Shown here: piece by piece, positions 1-11,148 of the stretch
Layout: each line of letters starts with the position of its first letter
Position numbering within the stretch: position 1 is the stretch's first letter
From: Ptiloglossa arizonensis
Lineage: Eukaryota; Arthropoda; Insecta; Hymenoptera; Colletidae
NCBI RefSeq assembly: GCF_051014685.1
Contig: NW_027478860.1
Location: 310,001 to 374,000, forward strand
Direction: 5' to 3'
DNA: 64,000 nt
The notes under the pieces: generated by a model
What the model was told of the DNA's origin: nothing
Database searches by the model: none
What the model saw: only the letters and a program-made list of their open reading frames with translations
Made by a program: the position numbers and the translations under genes

Positions 1-177
1 GGCCATTCTGGTTAAGCGTTTGAAGCAGCAGAATTGCGAAAAATTTTTTGCCTTCTCAACCATTTCTTGGCTTCAAACTCCCATATCTCGCGAACGGATT
101 GACCTAACCCAAAAATTCCTATTGCATCTGAAAGTAGAACCTCGCCCGATTACAACGGTGTGTGTATTTTTTCCCTA
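1..177 (+). repeat. Representative satellite monomer
   Basis: The first copy serves as a reference for monomer coordinates. It holds an A5/T6 tract at about 39-49, a second A5 tract at 111-115 and a T6 tract at about 167-172. The conserved segment around TCGCGA lies at about 80-98, and the most variable segment at about 145-165. Counting a common type gives 31 G and 43 C in 177 bases (about 42% GC) and 8 CpGs. The junction with the next copy often reads CCTAGG, an AvrII site. The internal TCGCGA is an NruI site present in nearly all copies. The 177-bp length equals 59 codons, so reading frame carries over between copies, but nearly every copy has an in-frame TAG at its end. Confidence 0.95.
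80..98. other. Most conserved monomer segment with TCGCGA palindrome
   Basis: The segment cccatatctcgcgaacgga is nearly invariant through the array, while sites on both sides vary by monomer type. The exceptions I saw are rare single-base changes, such as tctcgtgaac near 3,273, gcgtacgg near 8,054, tcgagaacgg near 34,072, 38,320 and 39,382, tcgcaaacgg in one recurring type, and ccatgtctcg in another. The six central bases TCGCGA form a perfect palindrome and contain two overlapping CpGs. Conservation inside an otherwise drifting satellite can reflect protein binding, a recombination effect or chance. Nothing in the window tells these apart. Confidence 0.6.
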
Positions 178-320
178 GCACATTCTGGTTAAGCGTTTGG
201 AGCAACAGAATTGTGAACAATTTTTTGCCTTCTCTACCATTTCTTGGCTTCAAACTCCCATATCTCGCGAACGGATTGACCTAACCCAAAAATTCCTATT
301 GCATCTGAAAGTAGAAACTC

Positions 321-337
321 GCCCGATTACAACGGTA
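321..337 (-). other. CENP-B-box-like 17-mer (weak match), one example
   Basis: On the minus strand this stretch reads TACCGTTGTAATCGGGC. Against the CENP-B box core NTTCGNNNNANNCGGGN, 7 of the 9 defined bases match; the two T's before CG are replaced by A and C. The same position recurs in every monomer. Types with cgattacaacgg or cggttgcaacgg on the plus strand keep the CGGG half. Types with caattacaacgg lose it, and types with cgattacaaggg lose the G of the other half. CENP-B binds this box in mammalian centromeric satellites, and similar motifs are reported in unrelated satellites. With two mismatches this may be chance; no binding is claimed. Confidence 0.25.
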
Positions 338-3300
338 TGTGTATTTTTTCCCTAGACCATTCTGGTTAAGCGTTTGGAGCAGCAGAATTGCGAAAAATTT
401 TTTGCCTCCTCAACCATTTCTTGGCTTCAAACTCCCATATCTCGCGAACGGATTGACCTAACCAAAAAATTCCTATTGCATCTGAAAGTAGAAACTCGCT
501 CGATTACAACGGTATGTGTATTTTTTCCCTAGCCCATTCTGGTTAAGCGTTTGGAGCAGCAGAACCGCGAAAAATTTGCTGTCTTCTCAACCATTTCTTA
601 GATTCAAAGTCCCATATCTCGCGAACGGATTGACCAAACCCAAAAATTCCTTCTGCGTCTGAAAGTAGAAACTCGCCCGATTACAAGGGTGTGCGTATTT
701 TTTCCCTAGGTCATTCTGGTTAAGCGTTTGGAGCAGCAGATTTGCGAAAAATTTGTTGTCTTCTCAACCATTTCTTAGCTTCAAACTCCCATATCTCGCG
801 AACGGATTGACCTCACCCAAAAATTCCTATTGCATCTGAAAGTAGAAACTCGCCCGATTACGACGGTATGTGTATTTTTTCCCTAGGCCATTCTGTTTAA
901 GCGTTTGGAGCAGCAGAATTGCGAAAAATTTTCGCCTTCTCAACCATTTCTTGGCTTCAAACTCCCATATCTCGCGAACGGATTGACATAACCCAAAAAT
1001 TCCTATTGCATCTGAAAGTAGACACTCGCCCGGTTACAACGGTACGTGTATTTTTCCCCTAGGCCATTCTGGTTAAGCGATTGGAGCAGCAGAATTGCGA
1101 AAAATTTGTTGTCTTGTCAACCATTTCTTAGCTTCAAAGTCCCATATCTCGCGAACGTATTGACCAGACCCAAAAATTCCTATTGTAACTGAAAGTAGAA
1201 ACTCGCCCGATTACAACGGTATGTGTATTTTTTCCCTAGGCCATTCTGGTTAAGCGTTTGAAGCAGCAGAATTGCGAAAAATTTTTTGCCTTCTCAACCA
1301 TTTCTTGGCTTCAAACTCCCATATCTCGCGAACGGATTGACCTAACCCAAAAATTCCTATTGCATCTGAAAGTAGAACCTCGCCCGATTACAACGGTATG
1401 TGTATTTTTTCCCTAGCCCATTCTGGTTAAGCGTTTGGAGCAGCAGAATTGTGAACAATTTTTTGCCTTCTCTACCATTTCTTGGCTTCAAACTCCCATA
1501 TCTCGCGAACGGATTGACCTAACCCAAAAATTCCTATTGCATCTGAAAGTAGAAACTCGCCCGATTACAATGGTATGTGTATTTTTTCCCTAGACCATTC
1601 TGGTTAAACGTTTGGAGCAGCAGAATTGCGAAAAATTTTTTGCTCCTCAACCATTTCTTGGCTTCAAACTCCCATATCTCGCGAACGGATTGACCTAACC
1701 CAAAAATTCCTATTGCATCTGAAAGTAGACACTCGCCCGACTACAGCGGTGTGTGTATTTTTTCCCTAGGCCATTCTGGTTAAGCGTTTGGATCAGCAGA
1801 ATTGCGAAAAATTTTATGCCTTCTCAACCATTTCTTGGCTTCAGACTCCCATATCTCGCGAACGGATTGACCCTACCCAAAAATTCCTATTGCATCTGAA
1901 AGTAGAAACTCGCCCGGTTACAACGGTATGTGTATTTTTCCCCTAGGCCATTCTGTTTAAGCGTTTGGAGCAGCAGAATTACGAAAAATTTTTTGCCTTC
2001 TCAACCATTTCCTGGCTTCAAACTCCCATATCTCGCGAACGGATTGACCTAACCCAAAAATTCCTATTGCATCTGAAAGTAGAAACTCGTCCGATTACAA
2101 GGGTGTGCGTATTTTTTCCCTAGGCCATTCTGGTTAAGCGTTTGGAGCAGCAGAATTGCGAAAAATTTGTTGTCTTCTCAACCATTTCTTAGCTTCAAAC
2201 TCCCATATCTCGCGAACAGATTGACCTAACCCAAAAATTCCTATTGCATCTGAAAGTAGAAACTCGCCCGGTTGCAACGGTATGTGTATTTTTCCCCTAG
2301 GCCATCCTGGTTAAGCGATTGGAGCAGCAGAAGTGCGAAAAATTTGTTGCCTTCTCAACCATTTCTTGGCTTCAAACTCCCATATCTCGCGAACGGATTG
2401 ACCTAACCCAAAAATTCCTATTGCATCTGAAAGTAGAAACTCGCCCGATTACAACGGTATGTGTATTTTTTCCCTAGCCCATTCTGGTTAAGCGTTTGGA
2501 GCAGCAGAATTGTGAACAATTTTTTGCCTTCTCTACCATTTCTTGGCTTCAAACTCCCATATCTCGCGAACGGATTGACCTAACCCAAAAATTCCTATTG
2601 CATCTGAAAGTAGAAACTCGTCCGATTACAAGGGTGTGCGTATTTTTTCCCTCGGCCATTCTGGTTAAGCGTTTGGAGCAGCAGAATTGCGAAAAATTTG
2701 TTGTCTTCTCAACCATTTCTTAGCTTCAAACTCCCATATCTCGCGAACGGATTGACCTAACCCAAAAATTCCTATTGCATCTGAAAGTAGAAACTCGCCC
2801 GGTTGCAACGGTATGTGTATTTTTCCCCTAGGCCATCCTGGTTAAGCGATTGGAGCAGCAGAAGTGCGAAAAATTTGTTGCCTTCTCAACCATTTCTTGG
2901 CTTCAAACTCCCATATCTCGCGAACGGATTGACCTAACCCAAAAATTCCTATTGCATCTGAAAGTAGAAACTCGCCCGATTACAACGGTATGTGTATTTT
3001 TTCCCTAGCCCATTCTGGTTAAGCGTTTGGAGCAGCAGAATTGTGAACAATTTTTTGCCTTCTCTACCATTTCTTGGCTTCAAACTCCCATATCTCGCGA
3101 ACGGATTGACCTAACCCAAAAATTCCTATTGCATCTGAAAGTAGAAACTCGCCCGATTACAACGGTATGTGTATTTTTCCCCTAGGCCATCCTGGTTAAG
3201 CGATTGGAGCAGCAGAAGTGCGAAAAATTTGTTGTCTTGTCAACCATTTCTTAACTTCAAAGTCCCATATCTCGTGAACGGATTGACCAGACCCAAAAAT

Positions 3301-3538
3301 TCCTATTGTAACTGAAAGTAGAAACTCGCCCGATTACAACGGTATGTGTATTTTTTCCCTAGGCCATTCTGGTTAAGCGTTTGAAGCAGCAGAATTGCGA
3401 AAAATTTTTTGCCTTCTCAACCATTTCTTGGCTTCAAACTCCCATATCTCGCGAACGGATTGACCTAACCCAAAAATTCCTATTGCATCTGATAGTAGAA
3501 CCTCGCCCGATTACAACGGTATGTGTATTTTTTCCCTA

Positions 3539-6015
3539 GACCATTCTGGTTAAGCGTTTGGAGCAGCAGAATTGCGAAAAATTTTTTGCCTCCTCAACCA
3601 TTTCTTGGCTTCAAACTCCCATATCTCGCGAACGGATTGACCTAACCCAAAAATTCCTATTGCATCTGAAAGTAGAAACTCGCCCGATTACAAGGGTGTG
3701 CGTATTTTTTCCCTAGGCCATTCTGGTTAAGCGTTTGGAGCAGCAGAATTGCGAAAAATTTTTTGCCTTCTCAACCATTTCTTGGCTTCAAACTCCCATA
3801 TCTCGCGAACGGATTGACCTAACCCAAAAATTCCTATTGCATCTGAAAGTAGAAACTCGCCCGATTACAACGGTATGTGTATTTTTTCCCTAGACCATTC
3901 TGGTTAAGCGTTTGGAGCAGCAGAATTGCGAAAAATTTTTTGCCTTCTCAACCATTTCTTAGCTTCAAACTCCCATATCTCGCGAACGGATTAACCTAAC
4001 CCAAAAATTCCTATTGCATCTGAAAGTAGAAACTCGCCCGATTACGACGGTATGTGTATTTTTTCCCTAGGCCGTTCTGTTTAAGCGTTTGGAGCAGCAG
4101 AATTGCGAAAAATTTTTTGCCTTCTCAACCATTTCTTGGCTTCAAACTCCCATATCTCGCGAACGGATTGACCTAACCCAAAAATTCCTATTGCATCTGA
4201 AAGTAGAAACTCGCCCGGTTGCAACGGTATGTGTATTTTTCCCCTAGGCCATCCTGGTTAAGCGATTGGAGCAGCAGAAGTGCGAAAAATTTGTTGCCTT
4301 CTCAACCATTTCTTGGCTTCAAACTCCCATATCTCGCGAACGGATTGACCTAACCCAAAAATTCCTATTGCATCTGAAAGTAGAAACTCGCCCGATTACA
4401 ATGGTATGTGTATTTTTTCCCTAGCCCATTCTGGTTAAGCGTTTGGAGCAGCAGAATTGTGAACATTTTTTGCCTTCTCTACCATTTCTTGGCTTCAAAC
4501 ACCCATATCTCGCGAACGGATTGACCTAACCCAAAAATTCCTATTGCATCTGAAAGTAGAAACTCGCCCGGTTACAACGGTATGTGTATTTTTCCCCTAG
4601 GCCATCCTGGTTAAGCGATTGGAGCAGCAGAAGTGCGAAAAATTTGTTGTCTTGTCAACCATTTCTTAGCTTCAAAGTCCCATATCTCGCGAACGGATTG
4701 ACCAGACCCAAAAATTCCTATTGTAACTGAAAGTAGAAACTCGCCCGATTACAACGGTATGTGTATTTTTTCCCTAGGCCATTCTGGTTAAGCGTTTGAA
4801 GCAGCAGAATTGCGAAAAATTTTTTGCCTTCTCAACCATTTCTTGGCTTCAAACTCCCATATCTCGCGAACGGATTGACCTAACCCAAAAATTCCTATTG
4901 CATCTGAAAGTAGAACCTCGCCCGATTACAACGGTATGTGTATTTTTTCCCTAGCCCATTCTGGTTAAGCGTTTGAAGCAGCAGAATTGTGAACAATTTT
5001 TTGCCTTCTCTACCATTTCTTGGCTTCAAACTCCCATATCTCGCGAACGGATAGACCTAACCCAAAAATTCCTATTGCATCTGAAAGTAGATACTCGCCC
5101 GATTACAATGGTATGTGTATTTTTTCCCTAGGCCATTCTGGTTAAGCGTTTGAAGCAGCAGAATTGCGAAAAATTTTTTGCCTTCTCAACCATTTCTTGG
5201 CTTCAAACTCCCATATCTCGCGAACGGATTGACCTAACCCAAAAATTCCTATTGCATCTGAAAGTAGAACCTCGCCCGATTACAACGGTATGTGTATTTT
5301 TTCCCTAGCCCATTCTGGTTAAGCGTTTGGAGCAGCAGAATTGTGAACAATTTTTTGCCTTCTCTACCATTTCTTGGCTTCAAACTCCCATATCTCGCGA
5401 ACGGATTGACCTAACCCAAAAATTCCTATTGCATCTGAAAGTAGAAACTCGCCCGATTACAACGGTATGTGTATTTTTTCCCTAGACCATTCTGGTTAAG
5501 TGTTTGGAGGAGCAGAATTGCGAAAAATTTTTTGCCTCCTCAGCCATTTCTTGGCTTCAAACTCCCATATCTCGCGAACGGATTGACCTAACCCAAAAAT
5601 TCCTATTGCATCTGAAAGTAGAAACTCGCCCGATTACGACGGTATGTGTATTTTTTCCCTAGGCCATTCTGGTTAAGCGTTTGGATCAGCAGAAGTGCGA
5701 AAAATTTGTTGTCTTGTCAACCATTTCTTAGCTTCAAAGTCCCATATCTCGCGAACGGATTGTGCTAACCCAAAAATTCCTGTTGCGTCTGAAAGTAGAA
5801 ACTCGCCCAATTACAACGGTATGTGAATTTTTTCCCTAGCCCATTCTGGTTAAGAGTTTGGAGCAGCAGAATTGCGAAAAATTTGTTGTCTTCTCAACCA
5901 TTTCTTAGATTCAAAGTCCCATATCTCGCGAACGGATTGACCTAACCCAAAAATTCCTATTGCATCTGAAAGTAGAAACTCGCCCGATTACAACGGTATG
6001 TGTATTTTTTCCCTA
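3539..6015 (+). repeat. 14-monomer HOR, copy 1
   Basis: Fourteen monomers repeated at an offset of 2,478 bp (14 x 177) in the next block. Shared rare markers include gattgtgcta at 5,758 and 8,236. The unit is one base short because the gtgaacaa-type monomer near 4,465 reads gaacatttttt instead of gaacaatttttt. Other differences from copy 2 noticed by eye are ttggaggagc against ttggagcagc (5,508), gcgaacgg against gcgtacgg (8,054 in copy 2) and ttaagcg against ttaagag (6,913 in copy 2). The last monomer, 5,839-6,015, is a hybrid and marks the duplication junction. Confidence 0.9.
5839..6015 (+). repeat. Hybrid monomer at the 14-mer HOR junction
   Basis: The left part is the ttagattcaaagtc type and the right part the gacctaac / ctattgcatctg type. 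The equivalent monomer in copy 2 stays ttagattcaaagtc type throughout (gaccaaac / cttctgcgtctg). The switch lies between the aaagtccc site and the gacct site, inside the conserved cccatatctcgcgaacgga segment. This is the expected trace of unequal exchange between two monomers in register. Confidence 0.8.
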
Positions 6016-8493
6016 GACCATTCTGGTTAAGCGTTTGGAGCAGCAGAATTGCGAAAAATTTTTTGCCTCCTCAACCATTTCTTGGCTTCAAACTCCCATA
6101 TCTCGCGAACGGATTGACCTAACCCAAAAATTCCTATTGCATCTGAAAGTAGAAACTCGCCCGATTACAAGGGTGTGCGTATTTTTTCCCTAGGCCATTC
6201 TGGTTAAGCGTTTGGAGCAGCAGAATTGCGAAAAATTTTTTGCCTTCTCAACCATTTCTTGGCTTCAAACTCCCATATCTCGCGAACGGATTGACCTAAC
6301 CCAAAAATTCCTATTGCATCTGAAAGTAGAAACTCGCCCGATTACAACGGTATGTGTATTTTTTCCCTAGACCATTCTGGTTAAGCGTTTGGAGCAGCAG
6401 AATTGCGAAAAATTTTTTGCCTTCTCAACCATTTCTTAGCTTCAAACTCCCATATCTCGCGAACGGATTAACCTAACCCAAAAATTCCTATTGCATCTGA
6501 AAGTAGAAACTCGCCCGATTACGACGGTATGTGTATTTTTTCCCTAGGCCGTTCTGTTTAAGCGTTTGGAGCAGCAGAATTGCGAAAAATTTTTTGCCTT
6601 CTCAACCATTTCTTGGCTTCAAACTCCCATATCTCGCGAACGGATTGACCTAACCCAAAAATTCCTATTGCATCTGAAAGTAGAAACTCGCCCGGTTGCA
6701 ACGGTATGTGTATTTTTCCCCTAGGCCATCCTGGTTAAGCGATTGGAGCAGCAGAAGTGCGAAAAATTTGTTGCCTTCTCAACCATTTCTTGGCTTCAAA
6801 CTCCCATATCTCGCGAACGGATTGACCTAACCCAAAAATTCCTATTGCATCTGAAAGTAGAAACTCGCCCGATTACAATGGTATGTGTATTTTTTCCCTA
6901 GCCCATTCTGGTTAAGAGTTTGGAGCAGCAGAATTGTGAACAATTTTTTGCCTTCTCTACCATTTCTTGGCTTCAAACACCCATATCTCGCGAACGGATT
7001 GACCTAACCCAAAAATTCCTATTGCATCTGAAAGTAGAAACTCGCCCGGTTACAACGGTATGTGTATTTTTCCCCTAGGCCATCCTGGTTAAGCGATTGG
7101 AGCAGCAGAAGTGCGAAAAATTTGTTGTCTTGTCAACCATTTCTTAGCTTCAAAGTCCCATATCTCGCGAACGGATTGACCAGACCCAAAAATTCCTATT
7201 GTAACTGAAAGTAGAAACTCGCCCGATTACAACGGTATGTGTATTTTTTCCCTAGGCCATTCTGGTTAAGCGTTTGAAGCAGCAGAATTGCGAAAAATTT
7301 TTTGCCTTCTCAACCATTTCTTGGCTTCAAACTCCCATATCTCGCGAACGGATTGACCTAACCCAAAAATTCCTATTGCATCTGAAAGTAGAACCTCGCC
7401 CGATTACAACGGTATGTGTATTTTTTCCCTAGCCCATTCTGGTTAAGCGTTTGAAGCAGCAGAATTGTGAACAATTTTTTGCCTTCTCTACCATTTCTTG
7501 GCTTCAAACTCCCATATCTCGCGAACGGATAGACCTAACCCAAAAATTCCTATTGCATCTGAAAGTAGATACTCGCCCGATTACAATGGTATGTGTATTT
7601 TTTCCCTAGGCCATTCTGGTTAAGCGTTTGAAGCAGCAGAATTGCGAAAAATTTTTTGCCTTCTCAACCATTTCTTGGCTTCAAACTCCCATATCTCGCG
7701 AACGGATTGACCTAACCCAAAAATTCCTATTGCATCTGAAAGTAGAACCTCGCCCGATTACAACGGTATGTGTATTTTTTCCCTAGCCCATTCTGGTTAA
7801 GCGTTTGGAGCAGCAGAATTGTGAACAATTTTTTGCCTTCTCTACCATTTCTTGGCTTCAAACTCCCATATCTCGCGAACGGATTGACCTAACCCAAAAA
7901 TTCCTATTGCATCTGAAAGTAGAAACTCGCCCGATTACAACGGTATGTGTATTTTTTCCCTAGACCATTCTGGTTAAGTGTTTGGAGCAGCAGAATTGCG
8001 AAAAATTTTTTGCCTCCTCAGCCATTTCTTGGCTTCAAACTCCCATATCTCGCGTACGGATTGACCTAACCCAAAAATTCCTATTGCATCTGAAAGTAGA
8101 AACTCGCCCGATTACGACGGTATGTGTATTTTTTCCCTAGGCCATTCTGGTTAAGCGTTTGGATCAGCAGAAGTGCGAAAAATTTGTTGTCTTGTCAACC
8201 ATTTCTTAGCTTCAAAGTCCCATATCTCGCGAACGGATTGTGCTAACCCAAAAATTCCTGTTGCGTCTGAAAGTAGAAACTCGCCCAATTACAACGGTAT
8301 GTGAATTTTTTCCCTAGCCCATTCTGGTTAAGAGTTTGGAGCAGCAGAATTGCGAAAAATTTGTTGTCTTCTCAACCATTTCTTAGATTCAAAGTCCCAT
8401 ATCTCGCGAACGGATTGACCAAACCCAAAAATTCCTTCTGCGTCTGAAAGTAGAAACTCGCCCAATTACAACGGTATGGGAATTTTTTCCCTA
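6016..8493 (+). repeat. 14-monomer HOR, copy 2
   Basis: This repeats the monomer order of 3,539-6,015 at an offset of 14 monomers. It ends with an unrearranged ttagattcaaagtc / gaccaaac monomer where copy 1 has the hybrid version. I counted about four small differences between copies over roughly 2.4 kb, which suggests a recent duplication. Confidence 0.9.
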
Positions 8494-9555
8494 GCCCATT
8501 CTGATTAAGCGTTTGGAGCAGCAGAATTGCGAAAAATTTGTTGTCTTGTCAACCATTTCTTGGCTTCAAACTCCCATATCTCGCGAACGGATTGACCTAA
8601 CCCAAAAATTCCTATTGCATCTGAAAGTAGAAACTCGCCCGATTACAACGGTATGTGTATTTTTTCCCTAGACCATTCTGGTTAAGCGTTTGGAGCAGCA
8701 GAATTGCGAAAAATTTTTTGCCTTCTCAACCATTTCTTAGCTTCAAACTCCCATATCTCGCGAACGGATTGACCTAACCCAAAAATTCCTATTGCATCTG
8801 AAAGTAGAAACTCGCCCGATTACGACGGTATGTGTATTTTTTCCCTAGCCCATTCTGTTTAAGCGTTTGGAGCAGCAGAATTGCGAAAAATTTTTTGCCT
8901 TCTCAACCATTTCTTGGCTTCAAACTCCCATATCTCGCGAACGGATTGACCTAACCCAAAAATTCCTATTGCATCTGAAAGTAGAAACTCGCCCGATTAC
9001 AACGGTATGTGTATTTTTTCCCTAGACCATTCTGGTTAAGCGTTTGGAGCAGCAGAATTGCGAAAAATTTTTTGCCTTCTCAACCATTTCTTAGCTTCAA
9101 ACTCCCATATCTCGCGAACGGATTAACCTAACCCAAAAATTCCTATTGCATCTGAAAGTAGAAACTCGCCCGATTACGACGGTATGTGTATTTTTTCCCT
9201 AGGCCGTTCTGTTTAAGCGTTTGAAGCAGCAGAATTGCGAAAAATTTTTTGCCTTCTCAACCATTTCTTGGCTTCAAACTCCCATATCTCGCGAACGGAT
9301 TGACCTAACCCAAAAATTACTATTGCATCTGAAAGTAGAAACTCGCCCGGTTGCAACGGTATGTGTATTTTTCCCCTAGGCCATCCTGGTTAAGCGATTG
9401 GAGCAGCAGAAGTGCGAAAAATTTGTTGCATTCTCAACCATTTCTTGGCTTCAAACTCCCATATCTCGCGAACGGATTGACCTAACCCAAAAATTCCTAT
9501 TGCATCTGAAAGTAGAAACTCGCCCGATTACAATGGTATGTGTATTTTTTCCCTA
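8494..9555 (+). repeat. Six bridging monomers between HOR blocks
   Basis: The first monomer is a hybrid: tttgttgtcttgtc on the left, ttggcttcaaactc and gacctaac on the right. Nearby variants (tatgggaat at 8,475; tagcccattctgttt at 8,846) recur at 15,201 and 15,572, both at an offset of 6,726 bp, or 38 monomers. This stretch therefore shares ancestry with about 15.2-16.1 kb. Nothing other than satellite is present. Confidence 0.8.
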
Positions 9556-11148
9556 GCCCATTCTGGTTAAGCGTTTGGAGCAGCAGAATTGCGAACAATT
9601 TTTTGCCTTCTCTACCATTTCTTGGCTTCAAACTCCCATATCTCGCGAACGGATTGACCTAACCCAAAAATTCCTATTGCATCTGAAAGTAGAAACTCGC
9701 CCGGTTACAACGGTATGTGTATTTTTCCCCTAGGTCATCCTGGTTAAGCGATTGGAGCAGCAGAAGTGCGAAAAATTTGTTGTCTTGTCAACCATTTCTT
9801 AGCTTCAAAGTCCCATATCTCGCGAACGGATTGACCAGACCCAAAAATTCCTATTGTAACTGAAAGTAGAAACTCGCCCGATTACAACGGTATGTGTATT
9901 TTTTCCCTAGACCATTCTGGTTAAGCGTTTGGAGCAGCAGAATTGCGAAAAATTTTTTGCCTTCTCAACCATTTCTTAGCTTCAAACTCCCATATCTCGC
10001 GAACGGATTAACCTAACCCAAAAATTCCTATTGCATCTGAAAGTAGAAACTCGCCCGATTACGACGGTATGTGTATTTTTTCCCTAGGCCGTTCTGTTTA
10101 AGCGTTTGGAGCAGCAGAATTGCGAAAAATTTTTTGCCTTCTCAACCATTTCTTGGCTTCAAACTCCCATATCTCGCGAACGGATTGACCTAACCCAAAA
10201 ATTCCTATTGCATCTGAAAGTAGAAACTCGCCCGGTTGCAACGGTATGTGTATTTTTCCCCTAGGCGATCCTGGTTAAGCGATTGGAGCAGCAGAAGTGC
10301 GAAAAATTTGTTGCCTTCTCAACCATTTCTTGGCTTCAAACTCCCATATCTCGCGAACGGATTGACCTAACCCAAAAATTCCTATTGCATCTGAAAGTAG
10401 AAACTCGCCCGATTACAATGGTATGTGTATTTTTTCCCTAGCCCATTCTGGTTAAGCGTTTGGAGCAGCAGAATTGCGAACAATTTTTTGCCTTCTCTAC
10501 CATTTCTTGGCTTCAAACTCCCATATCTCGCGAACGGATTGACCTAACCCAAAAATTCCTATTGCATCTGAAAGTAGAAACTCGCCCGGTTACAACGGTA
10601 TGTGTATTTTTCCCCTAGGTCATCCTGGTTAAGCGATTGGAGCAGCAGAAGTGCGAAAAATTTGTTGTCTTGTCAACCATTTCTTAGCTTCAAAGTCCCA
10701 TATCTCGCGAACGGATTGACCAGACCCAAAAATTCCTATTGTAACTGAAAGTAGAAACTCGCCCAATTACAACGGTATGTGTATTTTTTCCCTAGGCCAT
10801 TCTGGTTAAGCGTTTGAAGCAGCAGAATTGCGAAAAATTTTTTGCCTTCTCAACCATTTCTTGGCTTCAAACTCCCATATCTCGCGAACGGATTGACCTA
10901 ACCCAAAAATTCCTATTGCATCTGAATGTAGAACCTCGCCCGATTACAACGGTATGTGTATTTTTTCCCTAGCCCATTCTGGTTAAGCGTTTGAAGCAGC
11001 AGAATTGTGAACAATTTTTTGCCTTCTCTACCATTTCTTGGATTCAAACTCCCATATCTCGCGAACGGATTGACCTAACCCAAAAATTCCTATTGCATCT
11101 GAAAGTAGATACTCGCCCGATTACAGTGGTATGTGTATTTTTTCCCTA
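9556..11148 (+). repeat. 9-monomer HOR, copy 1
   Basis: Nine monomers (1,593 bp) repeated immediately to the right. Markers at the 1,593-bp offset are taggtcatcc (9,731 and 11,324; 10,616 and 12,209), taggcgatcc (10,262 and 11,855) and tctgaatgta (10,921 and 12,514). Confidence 0.9.

Larger units (their letters stand above)
1..3538 (+). repeat. Mixed-type monomers with a local 3-monomer duplication
   Basis: Twenty monomers of mixed types. The order tttgaagc, then the gtgaacaa type, then the gaccattctgg/cctcctcaacc type appears at 1-531 and again from about 1,238. A three-monomer unit is duplicated around 2,088 and 2,619 (offset 531), carrying the cgtccgattacaaggg and cggttgcaacgg variants. 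Two monomers are 176 bp: a base is lost in the T tract near 930, and another at gctcctcaacc near 1,643. Private substitutions look more common here than in the 14-, 20- or 15-monomer blocks. Confidence 0.85.

Noticed and set aside
36..52. gcgaaaaattttttgc as a hairpin or terminator
   Set aside because: It is an imperfect A/T palindrome repeated in many monomers, with no loop, no gene upstream and frequent disruption (tttgttg types). An A/T tract is the simpler reading.
1..177. Ancestral internal dimer of the monomer (ccattctgg/ccatttcttgg, aaaaatt repeated, ctcgcgaacgg/ctcgcccg)
   Set aside because: The pairs sit at inconsistent offsets (about 57, 72 and 54 bp) and each is short and AT-rich or degenerate. 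A common subrepeat cannot be supported by eye.
174..179. CCTAGG as a functional site at monomer junctions
   Set aside because: It is frequent but is lost in all the tagccc and tagacc types. It is useful only as an AvrII landmark, not evidence of function.
2496..2723. 75-residue open frame on the plus strand, with relatives at 16,301, 17,363, 20,903, 34,003, 38,251, 39,313, 44,623, 50,390, 60,378, 62,856 and 62,998
   Set aside because: All are the same frame of the satellite monomer, opened by a point change in the TAG at the monomer end. There is no start context, no recognisable domain, and hundreds of sister copies with the stop intact.
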